DNA of 64,000 nucleotides from Serpens sp035497915 (GTDB taxonomy: Bacteria; Pseudomonadota; Gammaproteobacteria; Pseudomonadales; Pseudomonadaceae). The stretch covers positions 53,728-117,727 of the forward strand of contig NZ_DATJCS010000011.1 of assembly GCF_035497915.1 (NCBI RefSeq), in the 5' to 3' direction. Of the stretch, positions 16,073-24,617 are shown one piece after another. The notes under the pieces are model-generated. The model was not told the origin of the DNA. It saw only the letters and a program-made list of their open reading frames with translations, and searched no databases. The first letter of the stretch is position 1. Each line of letters opens with the position of its first letter. The position numbers were made by a program, and so were the translations under genes.

Positions 16073-16954
16073 TCAGCGAACTTCTTCGGCCTTAAGGCTG
16101 ACCATTTTGCCGAGTTGGAAGGCGATGCGTTCCTGCGCCTTGGGATCGAGGCTCTGCTGATACTTGAACAGGCCGTGGCTTTTCGGATTGATCACCGCCA
16201 CCGACGGACGCGCCTTGGTGGTTTGCGACACGAACCAACCCGGCAGTGCGACCACGGGATTGACGGAGACCGGTTCGCCCAGCCGGCCGGACAATTCCTT
16301 TGCGAGCGCCTGGCTGACGGCTTGCGCCTGCTCGATGGGCAGACGCTCCTTCGCACCGCCGGCGAACTGAATCGCTTGCCCGTCGTAGAGGGCTCGGGCG
16401 CTGTCCTTTCCCTTGGTGTCGGTGGGCTTGGAGCGGTACTTGGTTTCCACGGCGAACACGCCCCCGGGGCCGAGCAGCACGTGGTCGATGTTGCCGCGCG
16501 GCAGCGGAATATCGTGAAAGAGCTGCCAGCCCTCGGCCAGTAACGGGCCGAGCAGTTGCGCGGTAGCCAATTCCCCCTCGTAGCCCTTGCGGGTGGCGGA
16601 CAGCTGTTTGGCCAGTCGCAGGGTGCGAATGACCGACCAGCACAGGGTTCCCGCCATACAGACGAGGAAAAAGATCGAAGAGTTGTTGAACCGTATCTGC
16701 TGCGGATCGATCCAGGATTGCAGCTGCACGCTGACCGCGAAACCACCCACCAGTACCGCGATTGCGATGGTCGACAACAGATCGAACGCCAGATCCAGGC
16801 GCTTTTCGCTCAGGGAGTGAGCGGGGTTGCGTAGCAGATCTTCCGTCAGCGGTGAGCGCCGACGGGCTGAGCGTTCACGCTGGATATGGATGAACAGGGT
16901 GGCGACAGGAGCCATCAGGCACAGCAGGAACAGGAGCAACACTGCCAGCGACAT
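16073..16954 (-). CDS. Membrane-anchored NERD-domain protein
   Basis: The 293-residue product has an N-terminal membrane helix (2-22) and two more around residues 62-80 and 92-110. A NERD (nuclease-related) domain follows, with the restriction-endonuclease-like core IDHVLLGPGGVFAVETK (about residues 157-173, D-xn-E-x-K). NERD proteins are presumed nucleases or DNA-binding modules; most are uncharacterised. The catalytic Asp, Glu and Lys are present, so activity is plausible. It lies upstream of rlhA in the same direction with an 86-base gap and is not obviously part of a defence cassette. Confidence 0.82.
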   Translation of the reverse strand: MSLAVLLLFLLCLMAPVATLFIHIQRERSARRRSPLTEDLLRNPAHSLSEKRLDLAFDLLSTIAIAVLVGGFAVSVQLQSWIDPQQIRFNNSSIFFLVCMAGTLCWSVIRTLRLAKQLSATRKGYEGELATAQLLGPLLAEGWQLFHDIPLPRGNIDHVLLGPGGVFAVETKYRSKPTDTKGKDSARALYDGQAIQFAGGAKERLPIEQAQAVSQALAKELSGRLGEPVSVNPVVALPGWFVSQTTKARPSVAVINPKSHGLFKYQQSLDPKAQERIAFQLGKMVSLKAEEVR

Positions 16955-17020
16955 GGTGCGTACTCAGGTGGGGGTGGTTCGGCGGGATGCTAGCTCTTTG
17001 CTGCTATCCATGCCGAGCCC

Positions 17021-17347
17021 TCAATGCAGATAAACCACCGCCATCACCACCCCGCCCGCCAGGCTCACCAGCAACAGCAGGGCGTTGGCGATGCGTTGCC
17101 GCCCGGCGCGCAGCCCTGCGAAGGCGCAGGCAAATGCGCTCAGCAGCAGCAAGGGCGCGCACACCAGCATCACGCCGAACAGGATGTTCAGCGGCAGGCG
17201 CCAGTCGGTGTTGCCCTGGCCCTCCAGTTCCAGCAGGAAGCCGACCAGATGCACCGTGGCCAGCAGGATCAGCGGCACCAGGCAGAGCTGGATAAACGCG
17301 AGCAGCGCGAAAGGGGTGGGTTTCTTTTCCCGGAGACTGAGCGGCAT
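17021..17347 (-). CDS. Small three-helix membrane protein
   Basis: The 108-residue product has three predicted membrane helices (about 13-37, 50-72 and 83-106) after a short basic N-terminus (MPLSLREKKPT). The start at 17347 is chosen because the upstream extension lacks membrane character and spans the intergenic space next to the hydrolase gene. No family recognised. It sits between the NERD gene and the secreted hydrolase, all on the minus strand, with gaps of about 66-70 bases. Confidence 0.7.
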   Translation of the reverse strand: MPLSLREKKPTPFALLAFIQLCLVPLILLATVHLVGFLLELEGQGNTDWRLPLNILFGVMLVCAPLLLLSAFACAFAGLRAGRQRIANALLLLVSLAGGVVMAVVYLH

Positions 17348-17417
17348 GGGTAGTCCTGCAGGCGAAAACGGCGACGCCGCTAGTGTCGCCGATCCCGCCG
17401 GTAATGCCAAAGTGCAA

Positions 17418-18209
17418 CTACTGACGGGCCTGGTTCTCGAACGCCTGATCCAACCAATCATTCATCGCCTTGAACGCCCGCTCGGCCACCACCGGGTGGT
17501 ACTCGTTGCGCCCCGGCACGCTGGCGTAGGGGTCGGTGAAGGAGTGCACGGCGTTGCCGTAGCTGACCAGTTGCCAGTCCACCTCGGTCTGCCGCATCGC
17601 GGCGACGAAATCGTCCACCTGCTGCTTGGGCACCGCCGGGTCGTCGGCGCCGTGCAGCACCAGCACGCGGCCCTGGATGTTGCCGTTGTCGGCGGGATTC
17701 GGCGTGTCGAGATTGCCGTGGAAGGACACGAAGGCCTTCAGCGGCGCGCCGCTGCGGGCCAGTTCCAGGATCGCGCCGCCGCCGAAGCAGAAGCCGATGG
17801 CGCCGACCTGCTGCGTGTTCACCCGGTCGGTGCGCTTAAGCAGCTCGTCCAGCGAGGCCTGCACGCGCTTGCGCATCAGCGGGCGATCCGCGCGCAGCGG
17901 GCCGACCGCCTTGCCGGCCTCATCCGGGCCGCTGGGCCGTACGTCCTTGCCATACAGGTCGGCGATGAACACCACGTACTTGTCACTGGCGGCGCGGGCG
18001 GCCTTCTCCGCGGCGCGCTCGGTGGCGCCCAGCCAGTTGGGCACCATCAGCAGGCCGGGGCGCGGGGTGGTCACCGCGTCGTCGTAGACCAGCAGGCCTT
18101 GATAGGGCTGGCCGTCGATCCGGTAGTCGATGCGCTCCACCCGGGTCTCGGCGTGCGCCAGGCCGAGGGGTGACGTCAGCAGCAGGGCAATCAGCGTGTT
18201 CCTGTTCAT
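17418..18209 (-). CDS. Secreted dienelactone-hydrolase-family protein
   Basis: The 263-residue protein begins with a signal peptide (MNRNTLIALLLTSPLGLAHA) and belongs to the dienelactone hydrolase group of alpha/beta hydrolases. The nucleophile motif is GFCFGGG with a catalytic Cys; the acid is in HGADDPAVP and the His in NAVHSFTDP. Cys rather than Ser at the elbow is characteristic of the family. With a signal peptide it should act in the periplasm. Natural substrate is unknown; family members hydrolyse cyclic esters or lactones. GGAG precedes the ATG. It is divergent from the small gene at 18332. Confidence 0.88.
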   Translation of the reverse strand: MNRNTLIALLLTSPLGLAHAETRVERIDYRIDGQPYQGLLVYDDAVTTPRPGLLMVPNWLGATERAAEKAARAASDKYVVFIADLYGKDVRPSGPDEAGKAVGPLRADRPLMRKRVQASLDELLKRTDRVNTQQVGAIGFCFGGGAILELARSGAPLKAFVSFHGNLDTPNPADNGNIQGRVLVLHGADDPAVPKQQVDDFVAAMRQTEVDWQLVSYGNAVHSFTDPYASVPGRNEYHPVVAERAFKAMNDWLDQAFENQARQ

Positions 18210-18331
18210 GGGTGGGTCTCCGTGCGGGGCTGACAGAAACCCTAGCAGTGCAGCCCGGAGCCGCGCGGGAACTGGCCGGGGGTGGCGCGGCCTATGTTCA
18301 ACAGGCCGTCATCGAAAGGAAGGGTTTCGCC

Positions 18332-18676
18332 ATGAGCGCATACGACATCGAAAGCTGGTGCAAACCAGGCCCGCAAGAGCAATCCGAACCCATGGGGCAG
18401 ATGCACTTCTTCATCAGCGAAACCGACCACCTGAACCTGGAGCAGGCCGAGGAGCGCCTGCGGCAAAGCGGCGAGAAGGAAGCCTGGATCGATGTCGATC
18501 CGCACTCCTTCGACCTCAAGCCCCCGCCCGAATGCGGGCCGCTCGCCGACTACCGCCTGCGCGTCTACCTGCGCGACGACGACCAGCGCGGGCAGTTCCA
18601 CATCGTCGGCCACCGGGCCAGCGACGGGGCGACGGTGTACACCAACGCGCTGATGATCGACATGCTGATGGAATGA
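18332..18676 (+). CDS. Small conserved protein of unknown function
   Basis: A 114-residue soluble acidic protein starting MSAYDIESWCKPGPQEQSEP and ending TNALMIDMLME. The ATG at 18332 has AAGGAAGGG upstream. The N-terminal region is hydrophilic and the C-terminal half has alternating strands (DYRLRVYLRDDDQRGQFHIV). No catalytic motif or signal peptide is visible. It stands alone between the secreted hydrolase (divergent) and the iron-uptake operon (convergent). I do not recognise the family. Confidence 0.7.
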   Translation: MSAYDIESWCKPGPQEQSEPMGQMHFFISETDHLNLEQAEERLRQSGEKEAWIDVDPHSFDLKPPPECGPLADYRLRVYLRDDDQRGQFHIVGHRASDGATVYTNALMIDMLME

Positions 18677-18714
18677 GGCCGCCGTGGCGAGCGGCGGCCG
18701 GACGGTTGTCCGTC

Positions 18715-19047
18715 CTACAGCGCCAGCACCGCGCAGGCGGCGGCGCCCAGCACCGGCAGGCCGAGGGCCACGCGCGGCGCATAGGGCAGGAGCAGCAGCA
18801 GCGCCAGACCGGCCAGCGAGATCATGCCGAACCCGGCCACCCAGGCCATGCCCGCCGGCCAGATCAGGCCGCAGCCGGACACGGCCAGGGCCAGCAGCGC
18901 CCCGCCCAGCGGGGTGCAGGCCCGGCGCAGTCGGGCGGGCAGGCGCGGGCTGGCGAGCTGCTTCCAGTGACGTTCCATGCCCAGGCACAGCAGCAGCATG
19001 CCGGCATAGGCCAGGGTCAGGCTTAGCGCTAGGGCGAGGGCGCTCAT
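18715..19047 (-). CDS. DUF3325 membrane protein, last gene of iron-uptake operon
   Basis: The 110-residue product has three or four membrane helices (first about 4-22, LALALSLTLAYAGMLLLCLG) and a short basic loop (RHWKQLASPRLPARLRRA). DUF3325 proteins accompany TonB receptors and PepSY membrane proteins in pseudomonads and related bacteria; the function is unproven. Its ATG overlaps the stop of the PepSY gene in an ATGA junction (19044-19047), pointing to translational coupling. Confidence 0.8.
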   Translation of the reverse strand: MSALALALSLTLAYAGMLLLCLGMERHWKQLASPRLPARLRRACTPLGGALLALAVSGCGLIWPAGMAWVAGFGMISLAGLALLLLLPYAPRVALGLPVLGAAACAVLAL

Positions 19048-20627
19048 GGTTGGGCTCCGGCAAGGCGTGTGGCACGTGGTTTGGCCACAGGTTCGGTGCT
19101 GGCCAGTGCGGGGATCTTCCACGCCAGCCAGCCCAGCGACAGGCCGAGGAGCACGCTGGTGACCTCCACGCCGAGGCGCAGGCTGTCGCTCGGCAAGGAC
19201 GTCAGCAGGCCCGGCAACGGCAGGGCGATGCACAGCGCGGCCGCCAGGTAGACCTGTTCGCGCCAGGCCGGGAACACCGGGCGCAGGGCGGCATGCAGCA
19301 GCGCGAGCAGCCACACCCCGAAGAACACCCGTACCTCCCAGTCGCCGCGCGCGGCCAGTTCCGCCGGCAGCAGGCGGTTGGCCCACAGCAGCGCCACGCA
19401 GGCCACGCACAGGCCGGCCACGCTGGCGATGTTCAGGCGTTCGGCGATGCTCAGGAAGGTGCGTGAACCCTTGGCCTGCTTGCGCTGCTTGACGGTGTAC
19501 AGCACCAGGCCGCTGGCGATCATCACGCAGCTCACCAGCCCGCAGAGGAAGTACAGCCAGCGCATCGGATAGCCGCCGAACTGCGCGAAGTGCAGGCCGG
19601 CCATCACCCGCTGGGTGAGCTGGCTGGCGCGCGACGGCGCCGGCGCCTGCAGCAGCTTGCCGCTCACGCCGTGGAACACCAGGCCTTCGCCCTTGGTCAG
19701 CTCGATGCGGCTGCCCAGCAGCGGGCGCACGGTCACGCGGGCATCGGCCTGGCCGGGGTTGCTGACCGACAGCGCCGAGAGCATGCCGGCGCCGTAGTGC
19801 GCCTCCCCCTTGGCGATGAACTCCGCCAGCGGCAGCAGCGGCGCGTCCGCGAGCGGGCGCGCGCCACGGCCTTCGCCCCGCAGGGCGCCCTCCGGACGAC
19901 CTTCTCCACGGCGCTCGCCGGCTTCCTGCTGGCTCACGCCGCGCGCCTCGCGCTGCATGGCCTGGCGGTCGCCGTCGTACAGGGCGTCCATGGCGGCCGG
20001 CATGTAGATCAGGAAGAAGATGACCAGGCCGGTGTAGGTGATCATCAGGTGGAACGGCAGCAACAGCACGGCGCTGGCGTTGTGGCCGTCCAGCCAGGAG
20101 CGCTGGCCCTTGGCCGGGCGGAAGGTGAAGAAGTCCTTGAAGATCTTCTTGTGGATGACGATGCCGCTGATGATCGCCACCAGCATGGCCATGGCCGCGA
20201 AACCCACCAGCCAGATGCCGAGGTTGCGCGGCATGTGCAGCGTGAAGTGGAAGCGGAAGAAGAAGCTGCCGCCGGCGGTCTGCCGGGCGTCGAGCGCCTC
20301 GCCGGTGTGCGCGTCGAGCAGGGTGCGCTCGCCGCGGCGCTGGTCGCCATGGCTGACGCTCAGCACCGGTGAACGCTCGGTCGGCAGGCCGATGTTCCAG
20401 GTGGCGGCGTCCGGATGCTCGCGCTCCAGCCAGCGCTGGGCGGTTTCCGCCGCGGCGCTCTGCGTGGCCGGGCTGGCGGGCAGCTCCGGCTGCATCCACC
20501 AGTTCAGCTCGCGGTCGAACACCGCCAGGGTGCCGGTCAGGAAGATGGCGAACAGCACCCAGCCCAGCAGCAGGCCGCACCAGGTGTGCAGCCAGGACAT
20601 GGATTGCGTCAGGCTGCGCGGCTTCAT
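19044..20627 (-). CDS. PepSY-associated membrane protein, probable ferri-siderophore reductase
   Basis: The 527-residue protein is a PepSY-TM family member. It has a first helix at about 14-37 (WCGLLLGWVLFAIFLTGTLA), a periplasmic PepSY region, helices around 133-160 and 196-215, a second soluble segment with a low-complexity Gly/Glu/Arg-rich insert (about 225-262), and several C-terminal helices. Conserved His (FRFHFTLHMPR, LLPFHLMI, AGLHFAQFGG) could ligate heme. Relatives FoxB and FpvG act in reductive iron release from siderophores at the inner membrane, so a similar role is likely here. It overlaps DUF3649 upstream and DUF3325 downstream by ATGA junctions. Confidence 0.88.
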   Translation of the reverse strand: MKPRSLTQSMSWLHTWCGLLLGWVLFAIFLTGTLAVFDRELNWWMQPELPASPATQSAAAETAQRWLEREHPDAATWNIGLPTERSPVLSVSHGDQRRGERTLLDAHTGEALDARQTAGGSFFFRFHFTLHMPRNLGIWLVGFAAMAMLVAIISGIVIHKKIFKDFFTFRPAKGQRSWLDGHNASAVLLLPFHLMITYTGLVIFFLIYMPAAMDALYDGDRQAMQREARGVSQQEAGERRGEGRPEGALRGEGRGARPLADAPLLPLAEFIAKGEAHYGAGMLSALSVSNPGQADARVTVRPLLGSRIELTKGEGLVFHGVSGKLLQAPAPSRASQLTQRVMAGLHFAQFGGYPMRWLYFLCGLVSCVMIASGLVLYTVKQRKQAKGSRTFLSIAERLNIASVAGLCVACVALLWANRLLPAELAARGDWEVRVFFGVWLLALLHAALRPVFPAWREQVYLAAALCIALPLPGLLTSLPSDSLRLGVEVTSVLLGLSLGWLAWKIPALASTEPVAKPRATRLAGAQP

Positions 20628-20911
20628 GCCAGCACCTCCAGCAGGTGCGGCCAGAAGCCGATCAGCGCCAGCGGCAGGCTCAGCGCCACGCCCAGGGCCA
20701 GCCGGCGCGGCGAGTGCACCGCGAAGGCCCAGAGGATGAACGCCGTGTAGAGGGCGAACGACAGCAGGGTCGTGGCCATGACCGCGTCATAGCGCCCGAG
20801 CGGCAGCAGGCGCGCCAGCGCGGCGGTGGCGGTGTAGGTGAACAGGTAGCCGCCGGGGATGGCGGCCAGGCACCGCCAGAGGATGGGCCACGCGGGATGG
20901 GACAGGCGCAT
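20624..20911 (-). CDS. DUF3649 membrane protein of iron-uptake operon
   Basis: The product is 95 residues from the ATG at 20911, which has AAGGA 7 bases upstream. A second ATG at 20929 would overlap the end of the methyltransferase gene by 8 bases and adds six residues but lacks a clear binding site. Two to three membrane helices are predicted (about 9-33, 41-60 and 66-86). DUF3649 members occur beside DUF3325 and PepSY proteins in TonB receptor loci. It overlaps the PepSY gene by ATGA. Confidence 0.8.
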   Translation of the reverse strand: MRLSHPAWPILWRCLAAIPGGYLFTYTATAALARLLPLGRYDAVMATTLLSFALYTAFILWAFAVHSPRRLALGVALSLPLALIGFWPHLLEVLA

Positions 20912-20921
20912 CGGAATGTCC

Positions 20922-22226
20922 TTAGTCATGGGAAAAGGAAAGGGGACGGTGAACCGCCGTGGCGCAGGCATTCACCACGTCGATCCGCAGATCCTGCCGG
21001 TCGAGCCAGCGCTGCAGGGCCTGCGCGGTGGCGGCGCTGTCATGGGCGTCTTGCCGCAGGGGGTGGGCGTAGCCTTGCCACATCAGCATCTGCAGCGACT
21101 GCATCAGCAGCGCCGGTTTGCCGCTGTAGATGGGAAGCTGGCTCAGCGCGTCGACGCGGGCCGGGCCCTGCGCCAGGCGCTCCAGCAGCGGACTGAACAG
21201 CTCGCTCGGGCCGTTGATGGCGCCGATCGGCGTGCGGAACTCGACCGCGCCGCTGCCGGGCGCCTGGGGCAGTCGCGCCAGGCGCAGTGCGCCCAACGCG
21301 GCCAGGTGCGCCTCGGCCGACAGGGCCACGGGCTGCTTCTGGAACAGGTCGCGCCGCTGGTGCTGATGGCGCGCCAGGTCCTTCACCAGCTCGCGCACCG
21401 ACGGGATGCGGATGCCGGCCAGCACCGGCTGAATGGCGCCGGGAACGGACAGGCTTTCCAGGTTCTCGAACGGGTCGGCGCTGGCCAGGTAGGTCAGGCC
21501 GGCCCGGGACACCTGGCGGTGCAGGTCGGCCGAGTGCTGGGGGCTCCAGTGATCGTTCAGCAGGTCATGGGCCAGATAGGCCGCATCCTGCCGCTGCAAC
21601 GCCTGCAGGCGCGCGCCGACGTCGGGCTGGTCATGAAAGATGCCGGCGCCGTCCAGCCGGTCCAGCAAGGCAAGCCCGGCCTGCACGTTCTGCGTGGCCG
21701 AACCGGTCAGGTGGTGCGCCAGCTCGTTGAGCAGCTTCTGCGCCGGCAGCATCCGGGTGGCTCCCGGATGACACTGGTAATGCAGGTAGAAGAGTCCCGC
21801 CGGCTTCAGGAAACGCCCGACCAGCGCCAGCACATCGCGCTGCTGCGCAGCGGAAATCCACGACCAGACCCCGTGGCTGACGATCAGGTCGAAGAACAGG
21901 CTGTTGCTGCGCGCAAAGCTGGAGAAGTCGGCGTGAATGAAGCGCAGGTTGGTCAGCCCCAGCTGCTGCGCCGCCCGCCGCGCCACGGCCAGGTGCCGCG
22001 CGTTGACGTCCACGCCGACGAACTGGGCGTGCGGTTGCGTGGCCGCGTTGACCAGCAGATTGACGCCCACTCCGCAGCCGAGCTCGCAATAGGCATACGG
22101 CCCGCTGAGGTCGGGTGGGGCGGCGCCCTGTGCCAAGGCCTGGGTGGCCAGCCAGAGCGGCTGGAGCTCCCGGTGGAAATGCGCGGGGTAGGCCGTGTCC
22201 GTCACATACCCGTCGTGTTTGATCAT
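20922..22226 (-). CDS. SAM-dependent methyltransferase with regulatory domain, in siderophore operon
   Basis: The 434-residue protein has a class I methyltransferase fold. Motif I reads ELGCGVGVN (about residues 48-56), an acidic residue follows at the next strand (VGVDVNARHL), and motif IV-like DLIVSHGVWSWI is present. The C-terminal half (about 200-434) matches the methyltransferase regulatory domain layout (MethyTransf_Reg). The substrate is unknown. Position is the key clue: it lies 85 bases after the TonB receptor and its stop abuts the DUF3649 gene, so it should be iron-regulated with them. It could modify a siderophore, a protein or a small metabolite; none is supported directly. Confidence 0.85.
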   Translation of the reverse strand: MIKHDGYVTDTAYPAHFHRELQPLWLATQALAQGAAPPDLSGPYAYCELGCGVGVNLLVNAATQPHAQFVGVDVNARHLAVARRAAQQLGLTNLRFIHADFSSFARSNSLFFDLIVSHGVWSWISAAQQRDVLALVGRFLKPAGLFYLHYQCHPGATRMLPAQKLLNELAHHLTGSATQNVQAGLALLDRLDGAGIFHDQPDVGARLQALQRQDAAYLAHDLLNDHWSPQHSADLHRQVSRAGLTYLASADPFENLESLSVPGAIQPVLAGIRIPSVRELVKDLARHQHQRRDLFQKQPVALSAEAHLAALGALRLARLPQAPGSGAVEFRTPIGAINGPSELFSPLLERLAQGPARVDALSQLPIYSGKPALLMQSLQMLMWQGYAHPLRQDAHDSAATAQALQRWLDRQDLRIDVVNACATAVHRPLSFSHD

Positions 22227-22266
22227 GCTGATACCTCGGAACGCCTCGGGCTGGCCGCGAAACGCA

Positions 22267-22301
22267 CGACACCCCCTGGCGGAGACCGGCAGGGGGTGTC
22301 G
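22267..22301 (-). promoter_or_regulatory. 12-base-pair hairpin between receptor and methyltransferase genes
   Basis: CGACACCCCCTG pairs perfectly with CAGGGGGTGTCG across an 11-base loop, just after the receptor stop. The following bases on the transcribed strand hold only a short T run. It looks like a partial terminator or RNA-stabilising element that would make the receptor more abundant than the downstream proteins. Confidence 0.6.
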
Positions 22302-22311
22302 GGGGCGGGAC

Positions 22312-24375
22312 TCAGAAGCTCTGGGTCAGGCCGATGATGAAGCGGCGGCCATCCAGGTTGAACGCGTAGTCCTCGTCGGTGGTGACCTTCTTGTTGGCCA
22401 CGTTGTACACGCCCGCCTTCAGCATCGTGTTCTTGGCGGGTTTGAACACCACGCCCGCGTCCACGAAGCTGTAGGCCGGGTAGGTGACGCCGTTGCTGGC
22501 CGAACCGCTGGTGCCGGTCTGCCAGCGACCGCTGGTTTCGCCGCGGTAGTTGTACTGGGTCCACAGGTTCCACTGCTGGGTGACCTGCCAGTCCAGCGAG
22601 GCGTTGAACATGTGCTTGGCCATGTCGTTGAGCGGCTCGCCCTTGTACGCGCCGGACTTCTGCTCGGTCTCGGTGAAGGTGTAGCTGTGGCGGTAGTTCA
22701 GGTTGTCGAGGATGCGGTAATCCAGGGTCCACTCGACGCCGCGCAGCTCGGCTTCGTCGATGTTCTCGTAGGCGGTGTAGCCGTACTGGTGGGCCGGGTA
22801 CGAGGTGCCGTTGTAGATGCAGGACTGGTTCTGCAGGCAGACGCGACCGGTACGGTTGATCTTGTCCTCGAAGTCGGTGACGTAGGCGGTGACGGTGGTC
22901 AGCAGGCCCAGGTCGTGATCCTCGTAGGCAAGGCCGATCTCACGGTTCAGGCTGGTTTCCGGCGTCAGCTCCGGGTTGCCGATGATCACGCCGCCCATGG
23001 AGGTGGCGCCGAAATCGGTCGCGCTCTGGCGCAGGCTCGGCGCCTTGTAGCCCGAGGTCACGCCACCCTTGACGGTGAAGCTCTCGTTCAGGTGGTAGAC
23101 CGCGTAGACCTTCGGGCTGAAGTGGTCGCCGAACTTCTGGTTGTCGTCGTAGCGGCCGCTGAAGGTCAGCATCAGGTCGTCGGTGAGGTTCCAGTTGTCC
23201 TCCAGGAACACGGAGTTCTGGTAGCGCTCCATCTCCACCACGGCGTCGGCCACCGGTACGACCGGCGGTTTCAGGCCGTTGGTGGCGCCGTCGGTGAGGG
23301 TTTCTTCCTTGCGCGTCAGGCCGCCGGTCAGGGCGTGGTTGCCCAGGAAGTAGGTGCCCTGGGTATTCACGGTCAGCACATCGAATTCGATGCCGTTGCC
23401 GGTGTTGGCATTGACCCGGCTCGGGTTCTCGCTGGTGTCGTAGTTGATGTAGGAGTTCACCAGCAGGTCGTCGAAGCGGCCTTCATGGGTGAGGTAGTAG
23501 TTCTTCTGGATCGACTCGCTGTACGACGGATCATCCGTCGGATCCAGGCTCTTGCCGGGGTTGGCCGTGCGCTCCTGCTCGGTCTGGGTGTAGCCCAGGG
23601 TCACCAGGTTCCGCTTGTCGATGTTCCAGCCCAGCTTGGCGCCGGCGCTCCACTTGTCATAGTCGGGGTCGCTGGCGGAGCTGTCGCCGCTGCCGACGAA
23701 CTCGCTTTCATCCTGGTGCTGGAAGGCACCGGTCAGTTGCAGGGACAGCACGTCCTTGAGCAGCGGCATGTTCAGGTAGGCGCTGGTCTGGTGGCCGTCT
23801 TCGTTGACTTCGTTGCTGCTCGGGGCGTGGGTGTACTCGGTGGTGATGCTGCCGGAGAACGTGTTGTGCACCTTCTTGGTGATGACGTTCACCACGCCGC
23901 CCATGGCATCGGAGCCATACAGCGAGGACGCCGGGCCACGGATCACTTCGATACGCTCGATGGCCTCGAGCGGCGGCAGGAAGTTGATCGGCGTGCCGGC
24001 CTGGCCGCCGTTGAGGCCGAAGGCGTCATTGCCCTGCATGGGACGGCCATCGACCAGGAACAGGGTGTAGTCGGCGGTCATGCCGCGAATACGGATCGAC
24101 TGCTCGACGCCGCCACCGGAAATCTGCACCCCGGCCACGTTCTTCAGCGCGTCGGTGACGTCGGTGTAGGACTTCTTCTTCAGTTCCTCGGCGGTGATCA
24201 CCGAGATGGTCGCGGGAGCATCCTTGACGCTCTGTTCGAAGCCGGAGGCCGAAACGACCACCGGGCCCAGCACCTTCTCCTGGGCCGTGACGGAGCACGC
24301 CAGGGAGGCCAGCGTGGCGGCCAGCAGGGTTCTTTGGAACACGGGACGAGCGGTGTGGCGGGTAATGCGTGACAT
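22312..24375 (-). CDS. TonB-dependent siderophore receptor (FepA/IrgA/CirA type)
   Basis: The 687-residue outer-membrane protein has a signal peptide (cleavage near LACSVTAQ), a TonB-box-like start (GPVVVSAS), a plug domain (about 30-160: SVITAEELKKKSYTDV, IRIRGMTADYTLFLVDGR, RIEVIRGPASSLYGSDAMGG) and a 22-strand barrel ending in Phe (GLTQSF). A disulfide-spaced pair CLQNQSC sits in an extracellular loop. This fits receptors for catecholate siderophores such as IrgA/CirA/FepA. The ATG at 24375 has GGGAGC upstream; a TTG four codons earlier is rejected. A Fur-like box lies about 200 bases upstream and a matching two-component system directly precedes it, as in pfeRS-pfeA. Confidence 0.92.
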   Translation of the reverse strand: MSRITRHTARPVFQRTLLAATLASLACSVTAQEKVLGPVVVSASGFEQSVKDAPATISVITAEELKKKSYTDVTDALKNVAGVQISGGGVEQSIRIRGMTADYTLFLVDGRPMQGNDAFGLNGGQAGTPINFLPPLEAIERIEVIRGPASSLYGSDAMGGVVNVITKKVHNTFSGSITTEYTHAPSSNEVNEDGHQTSAYLNMPLLKDVLSLQLTGAFQHQDESEFVGSGDSSASDPDYDKWSAGAKLGWNIDKRNLVTLGYTQTEQERTANPGKSLDPTDDPSYSESIQKNYYLTHEGRFDDLLVNSYINYDTSENPSRVNANTGNGIEFDVLTVNTQGTYFLGNHALTGGLTRKEETLTDGATNGLKPPVVPVADAVVEMERYQNSVFLEDNWNLTDDLMLTFSGRYDDNQKFGDHFSPKVYAVYHLNESFTVKGGVTSGYKAPSLRQSATDFGATSMGGVIIGNPELTPETSLNREIGLAYEDHDLGLLTTVTAYVTDFEDKINRTGRVCLQNQSCIYNGTSYPAHQYGYTAYENIDEAELRGVEWTLDYRILDNLNYRHSYTFTETEQKSGAYKGEPLNDMAKHMFNASLDWQVTQQWNLWTQYNYRGETSGRWQTGTSGSASNGVTYPAYSFVDAGVVFKPAKNTMLKAGVYNVANKKVTTDEDYAFNLDGRRFIIGLTQSF

Positions 24376-24572
24376 GGTTGCTCCCAATTCTTGATGTGTT
24401 CGCCATGGCCCTGTCAGCGCTCGCCGGTGGTTCGCGATGCCTCTTCTCGCAGGCGAAGGACCCTAAGGCCTGCGACTGCTCCCCTGAGAAGCGGCGCCTC
24501 GATCCGGGCGTGTTCGGCTGTGAGCCTTGATGCTTGGGGTGGCCCATCGACATGGGGCGTCCCGCGGCGGGA

Positions 24573-24591
24573 GCAAATGCTATTCGTTCTC
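24573..24591. promoter_or_regulatory. Fur-like box upstream of the receptor
   Basis: GCAAATGCTATTCGTTCTC matches 13 of 19 positions of the Fur consensus GATAATGATAATCATTATC. It lies in the 242-base gap between the kinase gene and the receptor, about 200 bases before the receptor start. Repression by iron is expected. Confidence 0.6.
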
Positions 24592-24617
24592 AAATGGGAG
24601 TAAAGTGCATTTACAAT

